From: Clostridia bacterium
GTDB taxonomy: Bacteria; Bacillota; Clostridia; Monoglobales; Monoglobaceae
Assembly: GCA_017546165.1 (NCBI GenBank)
Contig: JAFYXL010000016.1
Location: forward strand, 1 to 64,000
Reading direction: 5' to 3'
DNA length: 64,000 nucleotides
The notes beneath the pieces are model-generated. The model saw only the letters and a list, made by a program, of their open reading frames with translations, had not been told where the DNA came from and did no database searches. Position numbers and translations under genes: made by a program. This document shows, piece by piece, positions 32,253-41,626 of the stretch (the first letter of the stretch is position 1; every line of letters starts with the position of its first letter).

Positions 32253-32870
32253 GTGGACGCAGAAGCAAAACGTGCAAGGGAACAGATGAAAAAACTCCCA
32301 TTTAAAAAAAAGTTGGAAAATTTTTGGTTTTATTACCGAATTCATGTATTTGTGGCTATTTTCTGCGTTATTCTTTTAGGCGGTGGTATGGCCAAATGTG
32401 CTATGCAGCAGGAATATGATATGTCGGTGTCGCTTTATTGTACTAATCCAATTGACACAAAAAAGATAAATGAGATAGTTAAAATTCTTGAGGAACATAG
32501 CATAGATATAAACGACAACAATTCGGTGGATGTTAATGTAATTACTTACGTAGGGGATATAACCTTGGAGGTGCCGGAACCGCAGACTCAGGCTATATAT
32601 GTAAAACTGCAGGCTGAAATTGTATCGAATGCTTGCGCAGGGTACATTATGGATGAGAATTACAAAAACTTTGTTGTTGAGGGATATGAAGGGGCAACGG
32701 ATAAAGTTGTTGATTTGAGCACAATACCTGAAGTAAAGGCAAGATTAGGACTTTCAGAGGACGAAAAACTTTACTGGGTATCGGCGGTTAAAACCATTGA
32801 AGGCGATAACAGTAAGCAGTTTGTTAATGGGGAAAGAGTAGAAAAGTATTTTGAGGAAAATGTTAAATAA
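32253..32870 (+). CDS. Membrane-anchored protein of unknown function
   Basis: 205 residues, GTG start with GGAGG 8 nt upstream. A basic N-terminus (KKLPFKKKLENFWFYYRIH) precedes one membrane helix (VFVAIFCVILLGGGMAKCA, about residues 30-50), and the rest should lie outside the membrane. I do not recognise the outer domain; it contains a single Cys pair too far apart to call. Similar single-helix proteins starting FWxYYRxH are common in clostridial genomes. It stands alone before a terminator. Confidence 0.6.
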   Translation: MDAEAKRAREQMKKLPFKKKLENFWFYYRIHVFVAIFCVILLGGGMAKCAMQQEYDMSVSLYCTNPIDTKKINEIVKILEEHSIDINDNNSVDVNVITYVGDITLEVPEPQTQAIYVKLQAEIVSNACAGYIMDENYKNFVVEGYEGATDKVVDLSTIPEVKARLGLSEDEKLYWVSAVKTIEGDNSKQFVNGERVEKYFEENVK

Positions 32871-32871
32871 C

Positions 32872-32910
32872 AAAAAGAGGAGAATACATTTGAATTCTCC
32901 TCTTTTTGGA
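32872..32910. terminator. Bidirectional terminator
   Basis: Perfect 14-bp-class stem AAAAAGAGGAGAAT / ATTCTCCTCTTTTT between convergent genes. Confidence 0.9.
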
Positions 32911-32937
32911 TAATATAGCCGGTTTAATGGCAAAAAT

Positions 32938-33144
32938 TTAGTTTTCCTTGTCGATGATAGGTGTATCTTTGAAGAAAAACGAAATAGACCAAAGACCTGC
33001 GAGACCTACAACTGTAAAAATGATACGGCTCATCAGACTAAGCTGACCGCCAAAAATCATTCCCACAAGGTCAATGCCGAAAAGTCCGATGCTGCCCCAG
33101 TTGATTGCGCCGACTATCACCAGGATTAAAGCTATAGCATTCAT
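32938..33144 (-). CDS. DUF378 family small membrane protein
   Basis: 68 residues with two membrane helices: IALILVIVGAINWGSIGLFG (the conserved NWG motif of DUF378) and IIFTVVGLAGLWSISFFF. Family function is unknown. AAGGAG lies 8 nt before the ATG on the minus strand. Its promoter shares the 33145-33320 gap with nrdR, which is transcribed the other way. Confidence 0.88.
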   Translation of the reverse strand: MNAIALILVIVGAINWGSIGLFGIDLVGMIFGGQLSLMSRIIFTVVGLAGLWSISFFFKDTPIIDKEN

Positions 33145-33256
33145 ATGGACAACTCCTTTTTTAAAATTTGATGTTTATTTGTTCAAAGATATTTTGGCAT
33201 TAATGACACATTAATATTCATCAATATTTATGTTTATAATGGTAAAATAATTATGT

Positions 33257-33285
33257 TTGACATTTTTTTTAAAATATGTTAAAAT
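33257..33285 (+). promoter_or_regulatory. nrdR promoter
   Basis: TTGACA 33257-33262, 17-bp spacer, TAAAAT 33280-33285. Confidence 0.7.
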
Positions 33286-33320
33286 GTTAAAAATTGTATA
33301 TTAAATTGGAGTTGATATAT

Positions 33321-33776
33321 ATGCGTTGTTTGTTTTGTGGACATATGGAGAGTAAGGTTATAGATTCGCGCTCCACTGAAGAGGGTAATACAATCCGCCG
33401 CCGCAGAGAATGTCTCGAATGCGGCAAGCGTTTTACCACATATGAAAAAATCGAAACGATACCTATGATTGTAATTAAAAAAGACGGCATAAGAGAAACC
33501 TTTGACCGGGATAAAGTTCTTAATGGAATACTCCGCGCTTGTGAAAAACGTCCGGTTACATTGAGTGATATTGAGAAACTGATTGATGATATTGAATCAA
33601 AACTCTATAATATGCTTGAGAGGGAAGTTACATCAGAACGCATTGGCGAGATGGTTATGGAACGCCTCAAGGATATTGATGATATTGCTTATGTGAGATT
33701 TGCCTCTGTTTACAGACAGTTTAAGGACATTAATTCCTTTATGGATGAGCTGGCAAAAATCATAAAAAAAGCTTGA
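33321..33776 (+). CDS. nrdR: Transcriptional repressor NrdR
   Basis: 151 residues. An N-terminal zinc ribbon with four cysteines ([16 protein letters not shown]) binds DNA, and an ATP-cone (about 50-140, [22 protein letters not shown]) senses ATP/dATP. It represses ribonucleotide reductase genes when dATP is high. ATG 33321 is the family start; TTGGAG lies 8 nt upstream. Its likely target, the box pair at 4365-4413, is in this same window. The promoter of the next operon overlaps its stop codon. Confidence 0.96.
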   Translation: MRCLFCGHMESKVIDSRSTEEGNTIRRRRECLECGKRFTTYEKIETIPMIVIKKDGIRETFDRDKVLNGILRACEKRPVTLSDIEKLIDDIESKLYNMLEREVTSERIGEMVMERLKDIDDIAYVRFASVYRQFKDINSFMDELAKIIKKA

Positions 33777-33801
33777 CAACAGCGAACTTTTGTGATATTA
33801 T
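33773..33801 (+). promoter_or_regulatory. rimP-nusA operon promoter
   Basis: TTGACA 33773-33778 (overlapping the nrdR stop), 17-bp spacer, TATTAT 33796-33801. Confidence 0.75.
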
Positions 33802-33826
33802 TATTGCAACGTAAATATTGTTCAGG

Positions 33827-33857
33827 AAGAGTGAGGGTTACCTCACTCTTTTGTTTA
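33827..33857 (+). terminator. Leader terminator/attenuator before rimP
   Basis: Perfect 10-bp stem AAGAGTGAGG-gtta-CCTCACTCTT, then TTGTTT. It begins only about 20 nt after the predicted transcription start and ends ~30 nt before rimP, so it can act only on this operon. The interrupted T tract suggests a weak, factor-dependent terminator. Confidence 0.75.
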
Positions 33858-33885
33858 CATTTTGGATATGAAAGGAATGTTGAAA

Positions 33886-34350
33886 ATGGCATACTCAAAA
33901 ATTGAACAGCAGGTTTTAGAAATGGCAAAGCCTGTTGCAGATGATAATGGCTGTTATATTTACGATGTCGAATATTTAAAAGAGGGCAAATCCCGGACGC
34001 TGAGAATATTTGTTGACAAAGAAGATGGCGGAATATCCCTTGACGAATGCGAGGCAATCAGTCGAAGAATGAGTGATTTGCTTGATGAAAGTGATCCGGT
34101 AAAAGAAAATTATATGCTTGAAGTTTCATCTCCGGGTATCGAAAGACGATTGAGCCAGGACTGGCATTTTGAAAAGTATATGGGAGAGACGATAGATATA
34201 GGACTTTACAAGGCGATTAACGGAAGCAAACAATTAAGCGGCAAGTTGATATCATATTCAGATGGCAAAATCACTATTGAATCCGATAATGGCGAACTGT
34301 CAATTATGCAGAGTGAAACCACAGGCGTAAAGCTTCACTTTGATTTTTAA
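33886..34350 (+). CDS. rimP: Ribosome maturation factor RimP
   Basis: 154 residues. It has the RimP N-terminal domain (YDVEYLKEGKSRTLRIFVDKEDGGISLDECEAISR) and the signature YMLEVSSPGIERRL, then an SH3-like C-terminal barrel. It assists 30S subunit assembly. ATG 33886 has GAAAGGAA 8 nt upstream and gives the family N-terminus; 33862 and 33868 are rejected. First gene of the rimP-nusA-ylxR-ylxQ-infB-rbfA operon, with the leader hairpin just upstream. Confidence 0.94.
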   Translation: MAYSKIEQQVLEMAKPVADDNGCYIYDVEYLKEGKSRTLRIFVDKEDGGISLDECEAISRRMSDLLDESDPVKENYMLEVSSPGIERRLSQDWHFEKYMGETIDIGLYKAINGSKQLSGKLISYSDGKITIESDNGELSIMQSETTGVKLHFDF

Positions 34351-34383
34351 TAGATTTAAATTAAGTTAGGAGAGATTAAAAAA

Positions 34384-35421
34384 ATGAGTTCAGAATTATT
34401 TTTACTGTTGGATGAAATCGAGAAGGAAAAAGGCATCAGCCGCGATGTTGTGCTGGACGCTCTTACAGGCGCACTTTTAAGCGCTTACAAGAAGAATTTT
34501 GGTGCAGTACAGGATGCAAAGGTGCTTATAGATGAAGAAACCGGTGCAATCAAGGTATATGCTCGTAAAAACGTTGTCGAAGAGGTTGAAAACAGAGAAT
34601 GTGAAATATCTGTTGAGGATGCACAGAAGATTAATCCAAACTATGAAGCCGGTGACGTCTATGAAACTGAAGTTACCCCTGCTGCCTTTGGTAGAATTGC
34701 AGCTCAGACTGCAAGACAGGTTGTGCTTCAGAGAATCCGCGAAGCGGAAAGAGAAAAAGCTTTTGATGAGTTTTCAGACAGAGCAAATGATATAATGACT
34801 GCAACTGTACGCAAAATTGACAGACGCAACATTATGCTTGAGATTGGAGATACCGAATCAGTACTTATGCCAAATGAACAGGTAAAGAACGACAATTACA
34901 AGCCGGGTGAAAAGTTCAAGGTTTTTGTAGTTGAAGTTGCAAATTCCGTTAAGGGCGTTCATCTTGTGGTTTCACGTTCACACCCGGGTTTGGTTCGCAG
35001 ACTTTTTGAACTTGAAGTTCCGGAAATCAAAAAAGGTATAATAGAAATTAAGGGTCTCACTCGTGAGCCCGGTTCAAGAAGCAAACTTGCTGTTCATTCC
35101 ACAGTTGAGGGCGTGGATCCGGTTGGAACCTGTATCGGCCCCAAGGGTATGAGGGTTCAAGCGGTTATTGATGAACTAAGAGGCGAAAAGATTGATATTG
35201 TCAGATACAGCGAAGACCCTGCAGAATATATCGTTCAGGCCCTTAGCCCTGCACAGGTTGTGTCAATAACTGTTGATGAAGAAAAGAAGATGTGCAGCGT
35301 AATTGTACCAAGTGATCAGCTTTCACTTGCAATTGGCAAGGAAGGTCAAAACGCAAGACTTGCAGCTCGTCTTACAGGTTGGAAGATAGACCTTAAGCCA
35401 GAGAGCGAAGTTAACGAATAA
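34384..35421 (+). CDS. nusA: Transcription termination/antitermination factor NusA
   Basis: 345 residues. The N-terminal RNA-polymerase-binding domain (about 1-125) is followed by S1 (about 135-200, ATVRKIDRRNIMLEIGDTES) and two KH domains, with GTCIGPKGMRVQAVIDEL and LAIGKEGQNARLAARLTGWKIDL. It lacks the C-terminal acidic repeats of E. coli NusA, as expected for Firmicutes. It stimulates intrinsic termination, especially at weak terminators, and may therefore act on the leader hairpin of its own operon. AGGAGAG precedes the ATG. Confidence 0.96.
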   Translation: MSSELFLLLDEIEKEKGISRDVVLDALTGALLSAYKKNFGAVQDAKVLIDEETGAIKVYARKNVVEEVENRECEISVEDAQKINPNYEAGDVYETEVTPAAFGRIAAQTARQVVLQRIREAEREKAFDEFSDRANDIMTATVRKIDRRNIMLEIGDTESVLMPNEQVKNDNYKPGEKFKVFVVEVANSVKGVHLVVSRSHPGLVRRLFELEVPEIKKGIIEIKGLTREPGSRSKLAVHSTVEGVDPVGTCIGPKGMRVQAVIDELRGEKIDIVRYSEDPAEYIVQALSPAQVVSITVDEEKKMCSVIVPSDQLSLAIGKEGQNARLAARLTGWKIDLKPESEVNE

Positions 35422-35438
35422 AAGAGCAGGAGAACATT

Positions 35439-35690
35439 ATGAAACCACAGCGTATGTGCACGGTGTGCAGAGAACTGAAAAGTAGGGAAAAACTGTTTAG
35501 AGTGGTAAAAACCCCTGATGGAGTTTTTGTTGATGTAAACAATAAAATTCAAGGTAGGGGCGCATATATTTGTAAAGGGGAATGCGTCCTTGTTGCCCGC
35601 AAACGCACAGCTTTAGAACGCAGTTTGTCCTGCAAGGTGGATTCTGGTGTTTATGATATACTGGAGGATTTGGTGAAAAATGCAGAATGA
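35439..35690 (+). CDS. ylxR: YlxR/RnpM family RNA-binding protein
   Basis: 83 residues. It starts MKPQRMCTVCRELKSREKLFRVV and contains the core GRGAYICKGECV, both diagnostic of YlxR (DUF448). YlxR homologues bind RNA and have been reported to regulate RNase P. The CTVC/CKGEC cysteines might bind metal. AGGAG is 8 nt upstream. It overlaps ylxQ by 11 nt, so the two are translationally coupled. Confidence 0.93.
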   Translation: MKPQRMCTVCRELKSREKLFRVVKTPDGVFVDVNNKIQGRGAYICKGECVLVARKRTALERSLSCKVDSGVYDILEDLVKNAE

Positions 35691-35985
35691 CAAATTTTTC
35701 AGAATGCTTGGACTTGCTGTAAGGGCAGGAAGTGTTGCCTTTGGTGAAGGCGCAGTCCGTGACAGTATTCGGTCAAAAGTGGCAAAGATGGTTATAGTAT
35801 CACAAGACGGGTCAGACAATACCAAAAAAAAGTTTAGCGACAATTGCAGATTTTATTCTGTGCCGTACTTTGAATGTAGCAACAGATTTGACCTTGGCAA
35901 AGCCACAGGAAGAAGTTTTGCTGTGGTAATGGCGGTCACCAATGACGGGTTGGCAAAAGGCATTATTGATATTCTGCAGAATTAA
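35680..35985 (+). CDS. ylxQ: L7Ae-family ribosomal protein YlxQ
   Basis: 101 residues of the L7Ae/L30e/S12e/Gadd45 fold (RMLGLAVRAGSVAFGEGAVRDSIRSK, MVIVSQDGSDNTKKKF, SFAVVMAVTNDGLAKGI). These proteins bind kink-turn RNAs; the role of YlxQ is poorly known. GGAGG precedes the ATG within the ylxR coding end. Position between ylxR and infB is conserved across Firmicutes. Confidence 0.93.
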   Translation: MQNDKFFRMLGLAVRAGSVAFGEGAVRDSIRSKVAKMVIVSQDGSDNTKKKFSDNCRFYSVPYFECSNRFDLGKATGRSFAVVMAVTNDGLAKGIIDILQN

Positions 35986-36052
35986 AAAATCTATTCAGTA
36001 AATATTGTTACAGATAAGATTTTAAGGGATATCTTATCGGAAAGGAAATGTT

Positions 36053-38335
36053 ATGACAAAGATTAAAGCATATGAAATTTCAAAAGGCTTTGGCGTTTCA
36101 AGCAAGGATGTTGTAAATGTGCTTCACGAGTATGGTGTTTCTGAAAAGAACCATATGAGCGCCTTGGATGAAAATGAATTGAATGTTATTTTTGAATATT
36201 ATACTCAAAAGAATCAGGTGGAAGACTTTTCACCATTGTTTGCGGTGGTTGAGCAGGCTGAACCTGAGAAAAAGGCTGAAGACAAAAAGCCCAAAAAGGG
36301 AGAAGCCGCAACCGACTCTTCTGTGGAGGAGACCGGGGTGAACTTTTCGGATGAGCCTATTCAGGCACGCAAAACCCGTGTTGTTGATACCCGTGTCAAC
36401 AATGTTGACCTTGATCGTTTGGACAACGAAAAGCTTGAAGAACTTATTCCTGAAAACGTTAAAGAATCAGGTGGAAGCTCAAATAAGCAAAAGATAAAGA
36501 CGGGCAATAAAAAGAGTAAACTTGCAAAAGAAAAACAGGGAATGAAAGAACCCGAAAAGCCTGTTAAAAAGGAAAAGAAGGAAGTTTTGGAAGTTCTTGT
36601 TCCGGATACCATTACAGTAGGAGAACTCTCGGAAAGATTAAACAAGCCTTCAACTGAGGTAATCAAAAAGCTTATGATGCTTGGTATTATGGCATCAGTA
36701 AATGAAACTTTGGATTTTGATACCGCATCTCTTATTGTGGAAGATTTTGGTGGAAAGGTTGAACACGAAATAATTCTTACAGAAGAGGATAAACTGTTTA
36801 ATGATGTTGAAGATTCACCGGAGTCATTGGTTCCACGTTCACCTGTTGTAGTTGTTATGGGACACGTTGACCACGGTAAGACTTCACTTCTTGATACTAT
36901 CCGTAATGCAAACGTGACTGATGGCGAGTTCGGTGGAATCACTCAGCATATCGGTGCTTATCGAGTTCGTGTAAATGATAAAAAGATTACTTTCCTTGAT
37001 ACTCCCGGACACGAAGCGTTTACTGCTATGCGTGCAAGAGGCGCACTTGTTACTGATATTGCAATACTTGTTGTTGCTGCAGATGATGGTATTATGCCAC
37101 AGACAATCGAGGCTATAAACCACGCAAGGGCGGCTGAAGTTTCGATAATTGTTGCAATCAATAAAATTGACAAAGAAGGTGCAAACCCAGACAGAGTACG
37201 CCAGGAACTTACAGAACACGGACTTGTTCCTGAAGAATGGGGCGGCGATACAATCTGTGTAGAGGTTTCAGCTAAACAGCATAAAAACATTGATCAACTT
37301 CTTGAAATGGTACTTCTTGTTGCTGAAATGAAGGAGCTCAAAGCCAACCCTAACCGTCTTGGCAAGGGTACAGTTATTGAAGCTCAGCTTGATAAGGGCA
37401 GAGGGCCTGTTGCAACCCTTCTTGTTCAAAACGGTACTCTTCGCACAGGCGATATTGTTGTTGCGGGTACTGCAGTAGGCAGAGTTCGTGCAATGAACGA
37501 CGACAAGGGCAAGACAATCAAAAAAGCAGGTCCATCAATCCCTGTGGAAATACTTGGCCTTTCGGAAGTTCCTGATGGCGGCGATGTATTCTATGTTGTA
37601 GAAGACGAACGTAAGGCCCGTCAGGTAGTTGAAGCAAGAAAATTCAAACAGAAGCAGGAGGCTCAAAAACAGAGCCAGGCAGTTTCTCTGGATAACCTTT
37701 TTGAACAGATTGAGGCCGGTAAGACAAAAGACCTTAACATCATTGTCAAAGCGGACGTTCAGGGTTCGGTTGAGGCTGTTCGTCAATCCCTTGAAAGAAT
37801 TACTAACGAAGAGGTAAAGGTGAATGTAATCCACGGGGCAGTAGGTGCGGTTACCGAATCTGACGTTATGCTTGCAACAGCGTCAAATGCAATTATTGTT
37901 GGATTTAATGTTCGTCCCACACCGGGTGCAACAGTTTCAGCTGACAGCTCAGATGTTGATATCAGACTCTATCGTGTTATTTATGATGCTATTGAGGATA
38001 TCGAGGCTGCTATGAAGGGTATGCTTGCGCCAAAATTCCAGGAGCAGATTACCGGACATATCGAAATCAGAACAACCTTCCGTGTATCAGGTGTTGGTAC
38101 AATTGGTGGTGCATATGTTACCGATGGCAAAGTGCAGAGAAACAGTCTTGTGCGCGTTGTCCGTGACGGCATTGTTATCCACGAAGGTGAACTTGGTTCC
38201 CTCAAACGTTTCAAAGATGATGTTAAGGAAGTTGCTACAGGTTACGAATGTGGTGTAAGCATAGAGAAGTTTAATGACATTAAGGAAGGCGACGTTATCG
38301 AAGCTTACGTTATGGAACAGATTATGCCACAGTAG
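36053..38335 (+). CDS. infB: Translation initiation factor IF-2
   Basis: 760 residues. The N-terminal region (1-~190) has a helix-turn IF2-N module and a long Lys/Glu-rich linker, then a second IF2-N module. The GTPase domain begins about 265: G1 [11 protein letters not shown]3 DTPGHEAF, G4 NKID, G5 VSAK. Domains II, III and the fMet-tRNA-binding C-terminal domain follow ([18 protein letters not shown]). It places initiator tRNA on the 30S subunit. GGAAAGGAAATG context gives the ribosome site. Length is normal for Firmicutes. Confidence 0.97.
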   Translation: MTKIKAYEISKGFGVSSKDVVNVLHEYGVSEKNHMSALDENELNVIFEYYTQKNQVEDFSPLFAVVEQAEPEKKAEDKKPKKGEAATDSSVEETGVNFSDEPIQARKTRVVDTRVNNVDLDRLDNEKLEELIPENVKESGGSSNKQKIKTGNKKSKLAKEKQGMKEPEKPVKKEKKEVLEVLVPDTITVGELSERLNKPSTEVIKKLMMLGIMASVNETLDFDTASLIVEDFGGKVEHEIILTEEDKLFNDVEDSPESLVPRSPVVVVMGHVDHGKTSLLDTIRNANVTDGEFGGITQHIGAYRVRVNDKKITFLDTPGHEAFTAMRARGALVTDIAILVVAADDGIMPQTIEAINHARAAEVSIIVAINKIDKEGANPDRVRQELTEHGLVPEEWGGDTICVEVSAKQHKNIDQLLEMVLLVAEMKELKANPNRLGKGTVIEAQLDKGRGPVATLLVQNGTLRTGDIVVAGTAVGRVRAMNDDKGKTIKKAGPSIPVEILGLSEVPDGGDVFYVVEDERKARQVVEARKFKQKQEAQKQSQAVSLDNLFEQIEAGKTKDLNIIVKADVQGSVEAVRQSLERITNEEVKVNVIHGAVGAVTESDVMLATASNAIIVGFNVRPTPGATVSADSSDVDIRLYRVIYDAIEDIEAAMKGMLAPKFQEQITGHIEIRTTFRVSGVGTIGGAYVTDGKVQRNSLVRVVRDGIVIHEGELGSLKRFKDDVKEVATGYECGVSIEKFNDIKEGDVIEAYVMEQIMPQ

Positions 38336-38361
38336 GAATAGGGCAGAAAGGCGGTGCAGTT

Positions 38362-38700
38362 ATGCCTGCATATAACAGAATAGATAGAATCTCAGAAGAA
38401 GTAAAAAAAGAACTCAGCATTATAATTCGTGAACTAAAGGACCCACGGATTACAACAGTTATTTCGGTTGTGAATGTAAATGTTACAAAGGACCTCAAAT
38501 TTGCCAAAGCTTATATAAGTGTATTTGGTGATGAAAACGCTCAGAAGGGCGTGCTTGATGCCCTTAACAGTGCAGCGGGGTTTATTCGCCGTGAGATAGG
38601 GCATCGTGTAAAGCTTCGTGCAACACCTGAGTTTAGCTTTGTGCTTGACAACTCCATTGAGTATGGTGCGCACATAAATGAGGTGCTTAAGAATCTGTAA
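38362..38700 (+). CDS. rbfA: Ribosome-binding factor A
   Basis: 112 residues with the KH-like RbfA fold: YNRIDRISEEVKKELSIIIRELKDPRITTVISV and RREIGHRVKLRATPEFSFVLDNSIEYGAHI. It is needed for 30S maturation and 16S rRNA 5' processing. AAAGGCGGTG precedes the ATG. It lies 26 nt after infB, the conserved order. Confidence 0.95.
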   Translation: MPAYNRIDRISEEVKKELSIIIRELKDPRITTVISVVNVNVTKDLKFAKAYISVFGDENAQKGVLDALNSAAGFIRREIGHRVKLRATPEFSFVLDNSIEYGAHINEVLKNL

Positions 38701-38718
38701 TTTGGTGAGGTGAGCTTT

Positions 38719-39681
38719 GTGCTTGATAAAATTATAGAGAAGATACAAAAATCAAATAAAATCGCAATATTTAATCATATAAACCCGGACGGAGATGCTC
38801 ACGGCAGCGCTTTTGGGCTAAAACTTGCTTTACTTGAGCTGGGTAAGCAGGCTGAAGTATTTATCCGTAAGGGCGATGAGTTGACAAAGGAATATAAAAT
38901 TCTTAAAGGGACTATGAAAAGTGCTCTCGAAGTTTCAGATTGTGATCTCTTGATTGCAGTTGATTGTGCGGATATAGGCCGGCTTGGCGAGTTTTCTGAT
39001 GTGTTTAAGGGTAATACGGTGGCGATTGACCACCATATTACCCATAATCCCTTTGCGGATATCTCGTTGGTGGTTCCCGATGCTCCGGCCACGGGTGAAA
39101 TTATATTTGATGTGGTAAAAGCATTAGGAGTAGAACTGACTTATGATATTGCGTACAATATTTATCTCGCGATTGTCTGTGATACCGGAAACTTCAAATA
39201 CTCATCAACAACGCCAAAAACCCATATGGTAGCCGCAGAACTTTTAAAGACGGGTATCAATTTTGCGGATATGACAAAACGTTTGTTTGACAGTAAAAGT
39301 CTTGAGTATCTTAAAATGTACAAAGAAGGAATTGAAAAGCTTGAACTTTATGAAGACGGCAAGATAGCTGTTCTTTCGTTTACCGAAGAAGATTTTAAAA
39401 AGGCAGGCATAAGCGAAGCTGATGCAGATGGTGTTGTCAATTTGCCAAATAGTGTCGCAGACACAGAGGTTGGGGTGTATATAAGACAAAGAGATGATGA
39501 CTTTAAGGTAAGCCTTAGGTCAAATGGCGTTTTGAACGTGGCAGAGATTGCCACAGAATTTGGCGGTGGTGGTCACGAAAAGGCAAGCGGATTTTCAATG
39601 GACCTCCCTCTTGATGAAGTTAAGAAAAAAGTTACTGAAAGACTAAAAATTGCAATCGACAAGACAACTTTGGAGAAGTAA
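38719..39681 (+). CDS. nrnA: DHH-family bifunctional oligoribonuclease/pAp phosphatase NrnA-like
   Basis: 320 residues. DHH motifs: FNHINPDGDAHGSAFGL (I), AVDCADIGRLG (II), AIDHHITHNPF (III, the DHH), and DTGNFKYSSTTP (IV); DHHA1 motif GGGGHEKASGFSM near the C-terminus. It degrades nanoRNAs and dephosphorylates pAp. I chose GTG 38719, since GAGGTG at 38707-38712 is its ribosome site and the earlier GTG 38710 falls within it. Conserved place between rbfA and truB. Confidence 0.94.
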   Translation: MLDKIIEKIQKSNKIAIFNHINPDGDAHGSAFGLKLALLELGKQAEVFIRKGDELTKEYKILKGTMKSALEVSDCDLLIAVDCADIGRLGEFSDVFKGNTVAIDHHITHNPFADISLVVPDAPATGEIIFDVVKALGVELTYDIAYNIYLAIVCDTGNFKYSSTTPKTHMVAAELLKTGINFADMTKRLFDSKSLEYLKMYKEGIEKLELYEDGKIAVLSFTEEDFKKAGISEADADGVVNLPNSVADTEVGVYIRQRDDDFKVSLRSNGVLNVAEIATEFGGGGHEKASGFSMDLPLDEVKKKVTERLKIAIDKTTLEK

Positions 39682-39682
39682 G

Positions 39683-40576
39683 ATGAATGGAATTATAAAT
39701 GTATGTAAGCCACTTGGTATTACATCACACGATGTTGTTTACAAGCTGAGGAAGATATTGGGGATAAAAAAGATTGGTCATACAGGGACTTTAGACCCTG
39801 ATGCCTCAGGCGTTCTTCCTATGTGCATAGGCAAAGGGACAAAACTTGCTGAGCTTCTCACAGGAGCGGACAAGCAATATCTTGCGGAGATGACCTTGGG
39901 TGCCATTACTGATACGCAGGATGCCAGCGGTGAGGTCGTTGAAAGCTTTGAGGTAAATGTGTCAGAGGATGAGATAACCAGGGCTATAAAGTCCTTTGTC
40001 GGTGAAATTGAGCAGATACCACCTATGTACTCAGCTATAAAAATTGACGGCAAGAAGCTCTATGAACTTGCCCGTGAAGGTAAAACCGTTGAACGCAAAC
40101 CGCGCAGAGTGGTAATAAAGAATTTAGAGATTAAAAATATTGACCTTGATAAAAAGAGCATTACAATGCTGGTTGATTGTACGAAGGGTACATATATCAG
40201 GACTCTTTGTGAAGACATAGGCAAAAAACTTGGCTGCGGAGGATATATGTCAGCTTTGACTCGGACACAATCTGGAAGATTCAGCATTGAAAATGCGTAT
40301 GATCTTGATAAAATTGCTCAAATGACAGAAATTGGTGACTTTGAGTTTCTTGTCCCTGTTGAGGATGCAATGCCTGAATATGAAAAGGTGATCCTGGCAG
40401 AACGAAATGCTAAAAAAGTGCGAAACGGAATAAAAGTTTCGGTTCAGGGGCTTACTTTGGGTGAAACCTACCGTGTTTTTGATGAGAAGGGCGAGTTTTT
40501 GGTTATAGCACAGCAAGGAGAGAAAAATCTTGAAATTTTGAAAACCTTTTATGATGGCAGTCAAAGTGCAAGATGA
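39683..40576 (+). CDS. truB: tRNA pseudouridine(55) synthase
   Basis: 297 residues; makes pseudouridine 55 in the tRNA T-loop. Catalytic Asp in GHTGTLDPDASGVLP (about residue 38), the motif GTYIRTLCEDIG, and SGRFSIENAY are present, followed by a C-terminal PUA-like domain. ATG 39683 with GGAG 7 nt upstream overlaps no other start; the in-frame ATG 39650 lies inside nrnA. The stop of nrnA is at 39681, one base before this start, so translation is coupled. Confidence 0.95.
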   Translation: MNGIINVCKPLGITSHDVVYKLRKILGIKKIGHTGTLDPDASGVLPMCIGKGTKLAELLTGADKQYLAEMTLGAITDTQDASGEVVESFEVNVSEDEITRAIKSFVGEIEQIPPMYSAIKIDGKKLYELAREGKTVERKPRRVVIKNLEIKNIDLDKKSITMLVDCTKGTYIRTLCEDIGKKLGCGGYMSALTRTQSGRFSIENAYDLDKIAQMTEIGDFEFLVPVEDAMPEYEKVILAERNAKKVRNGIKVSVQGLTLGETYRVFDEKGEFLVIAQQGEKNLEILKTFYDGSQSAR

Positions 40577-40591
40577 TTTGGGAGCGGATAA

Positions 40592-41494
40592 ATGATTGTT
40601 ACAAACAGTGATGAATTAATTAAATATGCACACAAGAAGACAGCTGTGGCGCTTGGCTCTTTTGATGCGATTCACAAAGGTCATATTGCAATAATAAGCG
40701 AGACTATAGAGTTTGCGAAGCAGAATGATATGCTGTCTTTGGTGCAATTGTTTGAGGTTCCTCCTGCTGTCATATGCGGAGCAAAGGCGATAAACTCCCT
40801 TGAAAAGCGAATAGGGATTATAGAGGAGTTAGGTGCAGATATTGTAGTTGTTGAGCGATTTGATGAAGAATTTAAGAGTATTGAATACACTGATTTTGTA
40901 AAAGAATATTTAAGCAATCGTTATAACAGCGGTATGGTGTTTGCAGGCAACAATTATCGGTTTGGACACTTTGCTAAGGGCGATGCAGAAAAGCTGATTG
41001 ATGAGTGCCAAAAATATAGCATTGGTGCCAAAGTTTTGGACTGTCTCTCGCTTGATGGTGTGATTTCCAGCACCCGGATACGCGAATATATTAAAAACGG
41101 TGAAGTAGATATGGCTGCCACTCTTATGACTCGACCATATTCGGTGACAAATGAGGTAGTAAAAGGCAAGGCTTTGGGTAGAAGCATTGGTTTTCCCACT
41201 GCTAATATGAATATACCTCAGGGGTTGATTATGCCAAAGGATGGCGTTTATGCAACCAGAGTAAAATTTGAGGGAAAAACCTTTTTGGGAATAACGAACG
41301 TAGGCTCCAAGCCCACGGTTGGAAATGAGAAAAGAAATATTGAAACCTACATCTTAGATTTTCAAGAAGAGATTTATGACAAAAAAATCGAAGTTGAATT
41401 TCTTAAAAGATTAAGAGATATTAAAAAATTTGATAATCTTGATGGACTTAAAAATCAATTAAAAAAAGACAGAGAACAAATGTTGAAAATTTAA
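40592..41494 (+). CDS. ribF: Bifunctional riboflavin kinase/FAD synthetase
   Basis: 300 residues. The N-terminal FAD synthetase has the nucleotidyltransferase motif GSFDAIHKGHIAII and SSTRIREYIKNGEV; the C-terminal flavokinase has GRSIGFPTANM and the TNVGSKPTVGNEKRNIETYI region. It turns riboflavin into FMN and FAD. The first part is a bit divergent (GSFDAIHKGH rather than GNFDGVHLGH). GGGAG precedes the ATG by 7 nt. Last gene of the operon, with a terminator just after. Confidence 0.94.
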   Translation: MIVTNSDELIKYAHKKTAVALGSFDAIHKGHIAIISETIEFAKQNDMLSLVQLFEVPPAVICGAKAINSLEKRIGIIEELGADIVVVERFDEEFKSIEYTDFVKEYLSNRYNSGMVFAGNNYRFGHFAKGDAEKLIDECQKYSIGAKVLDCLSLDGVISSTRIREYIKNGEVDMAATLMTRPYSVTNEVVKGKALGRSIGFPTANMNIPQGLIMPKDGVYATRVKFEGKTFLGITNVGSKPTVGNEKRNIETYILDFQEEIYDKKIEVEFLKRLRDIKKFDNLDGLKNQLKKDREQMLKI

Positions 41495-41508
41495 TTAAAA
41501 AATTATAG

Positions 41509-41537
41509 GAACAGGCGAATTTGCCTGTTCTTTTTTT
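41509..41537 (+). terminator. Terminator of the nusA-infB operon
   Basis: Stem GAACAGGC / GCCTGTTC-type with short loop followed by seven T. Confidence 0.92.
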
Positions 41538-41626
41538 ATGTTTAATGACGAATTTTCTTAATTTTAAAATATTTCATTTGTGTTAAAAATTTTTTGCAAA
41601 ATAATTAAAAAATTTTCAAAAAACTA

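Noticed and set aside
36361-36942. 193-codon minus-strand ORF opposite infB
   Set aside because: It lies wholly antisense to the well-conserved IF-2 linker and G domain, is Ser/Phe-rich with low complexity, and has no ribosome binding site.
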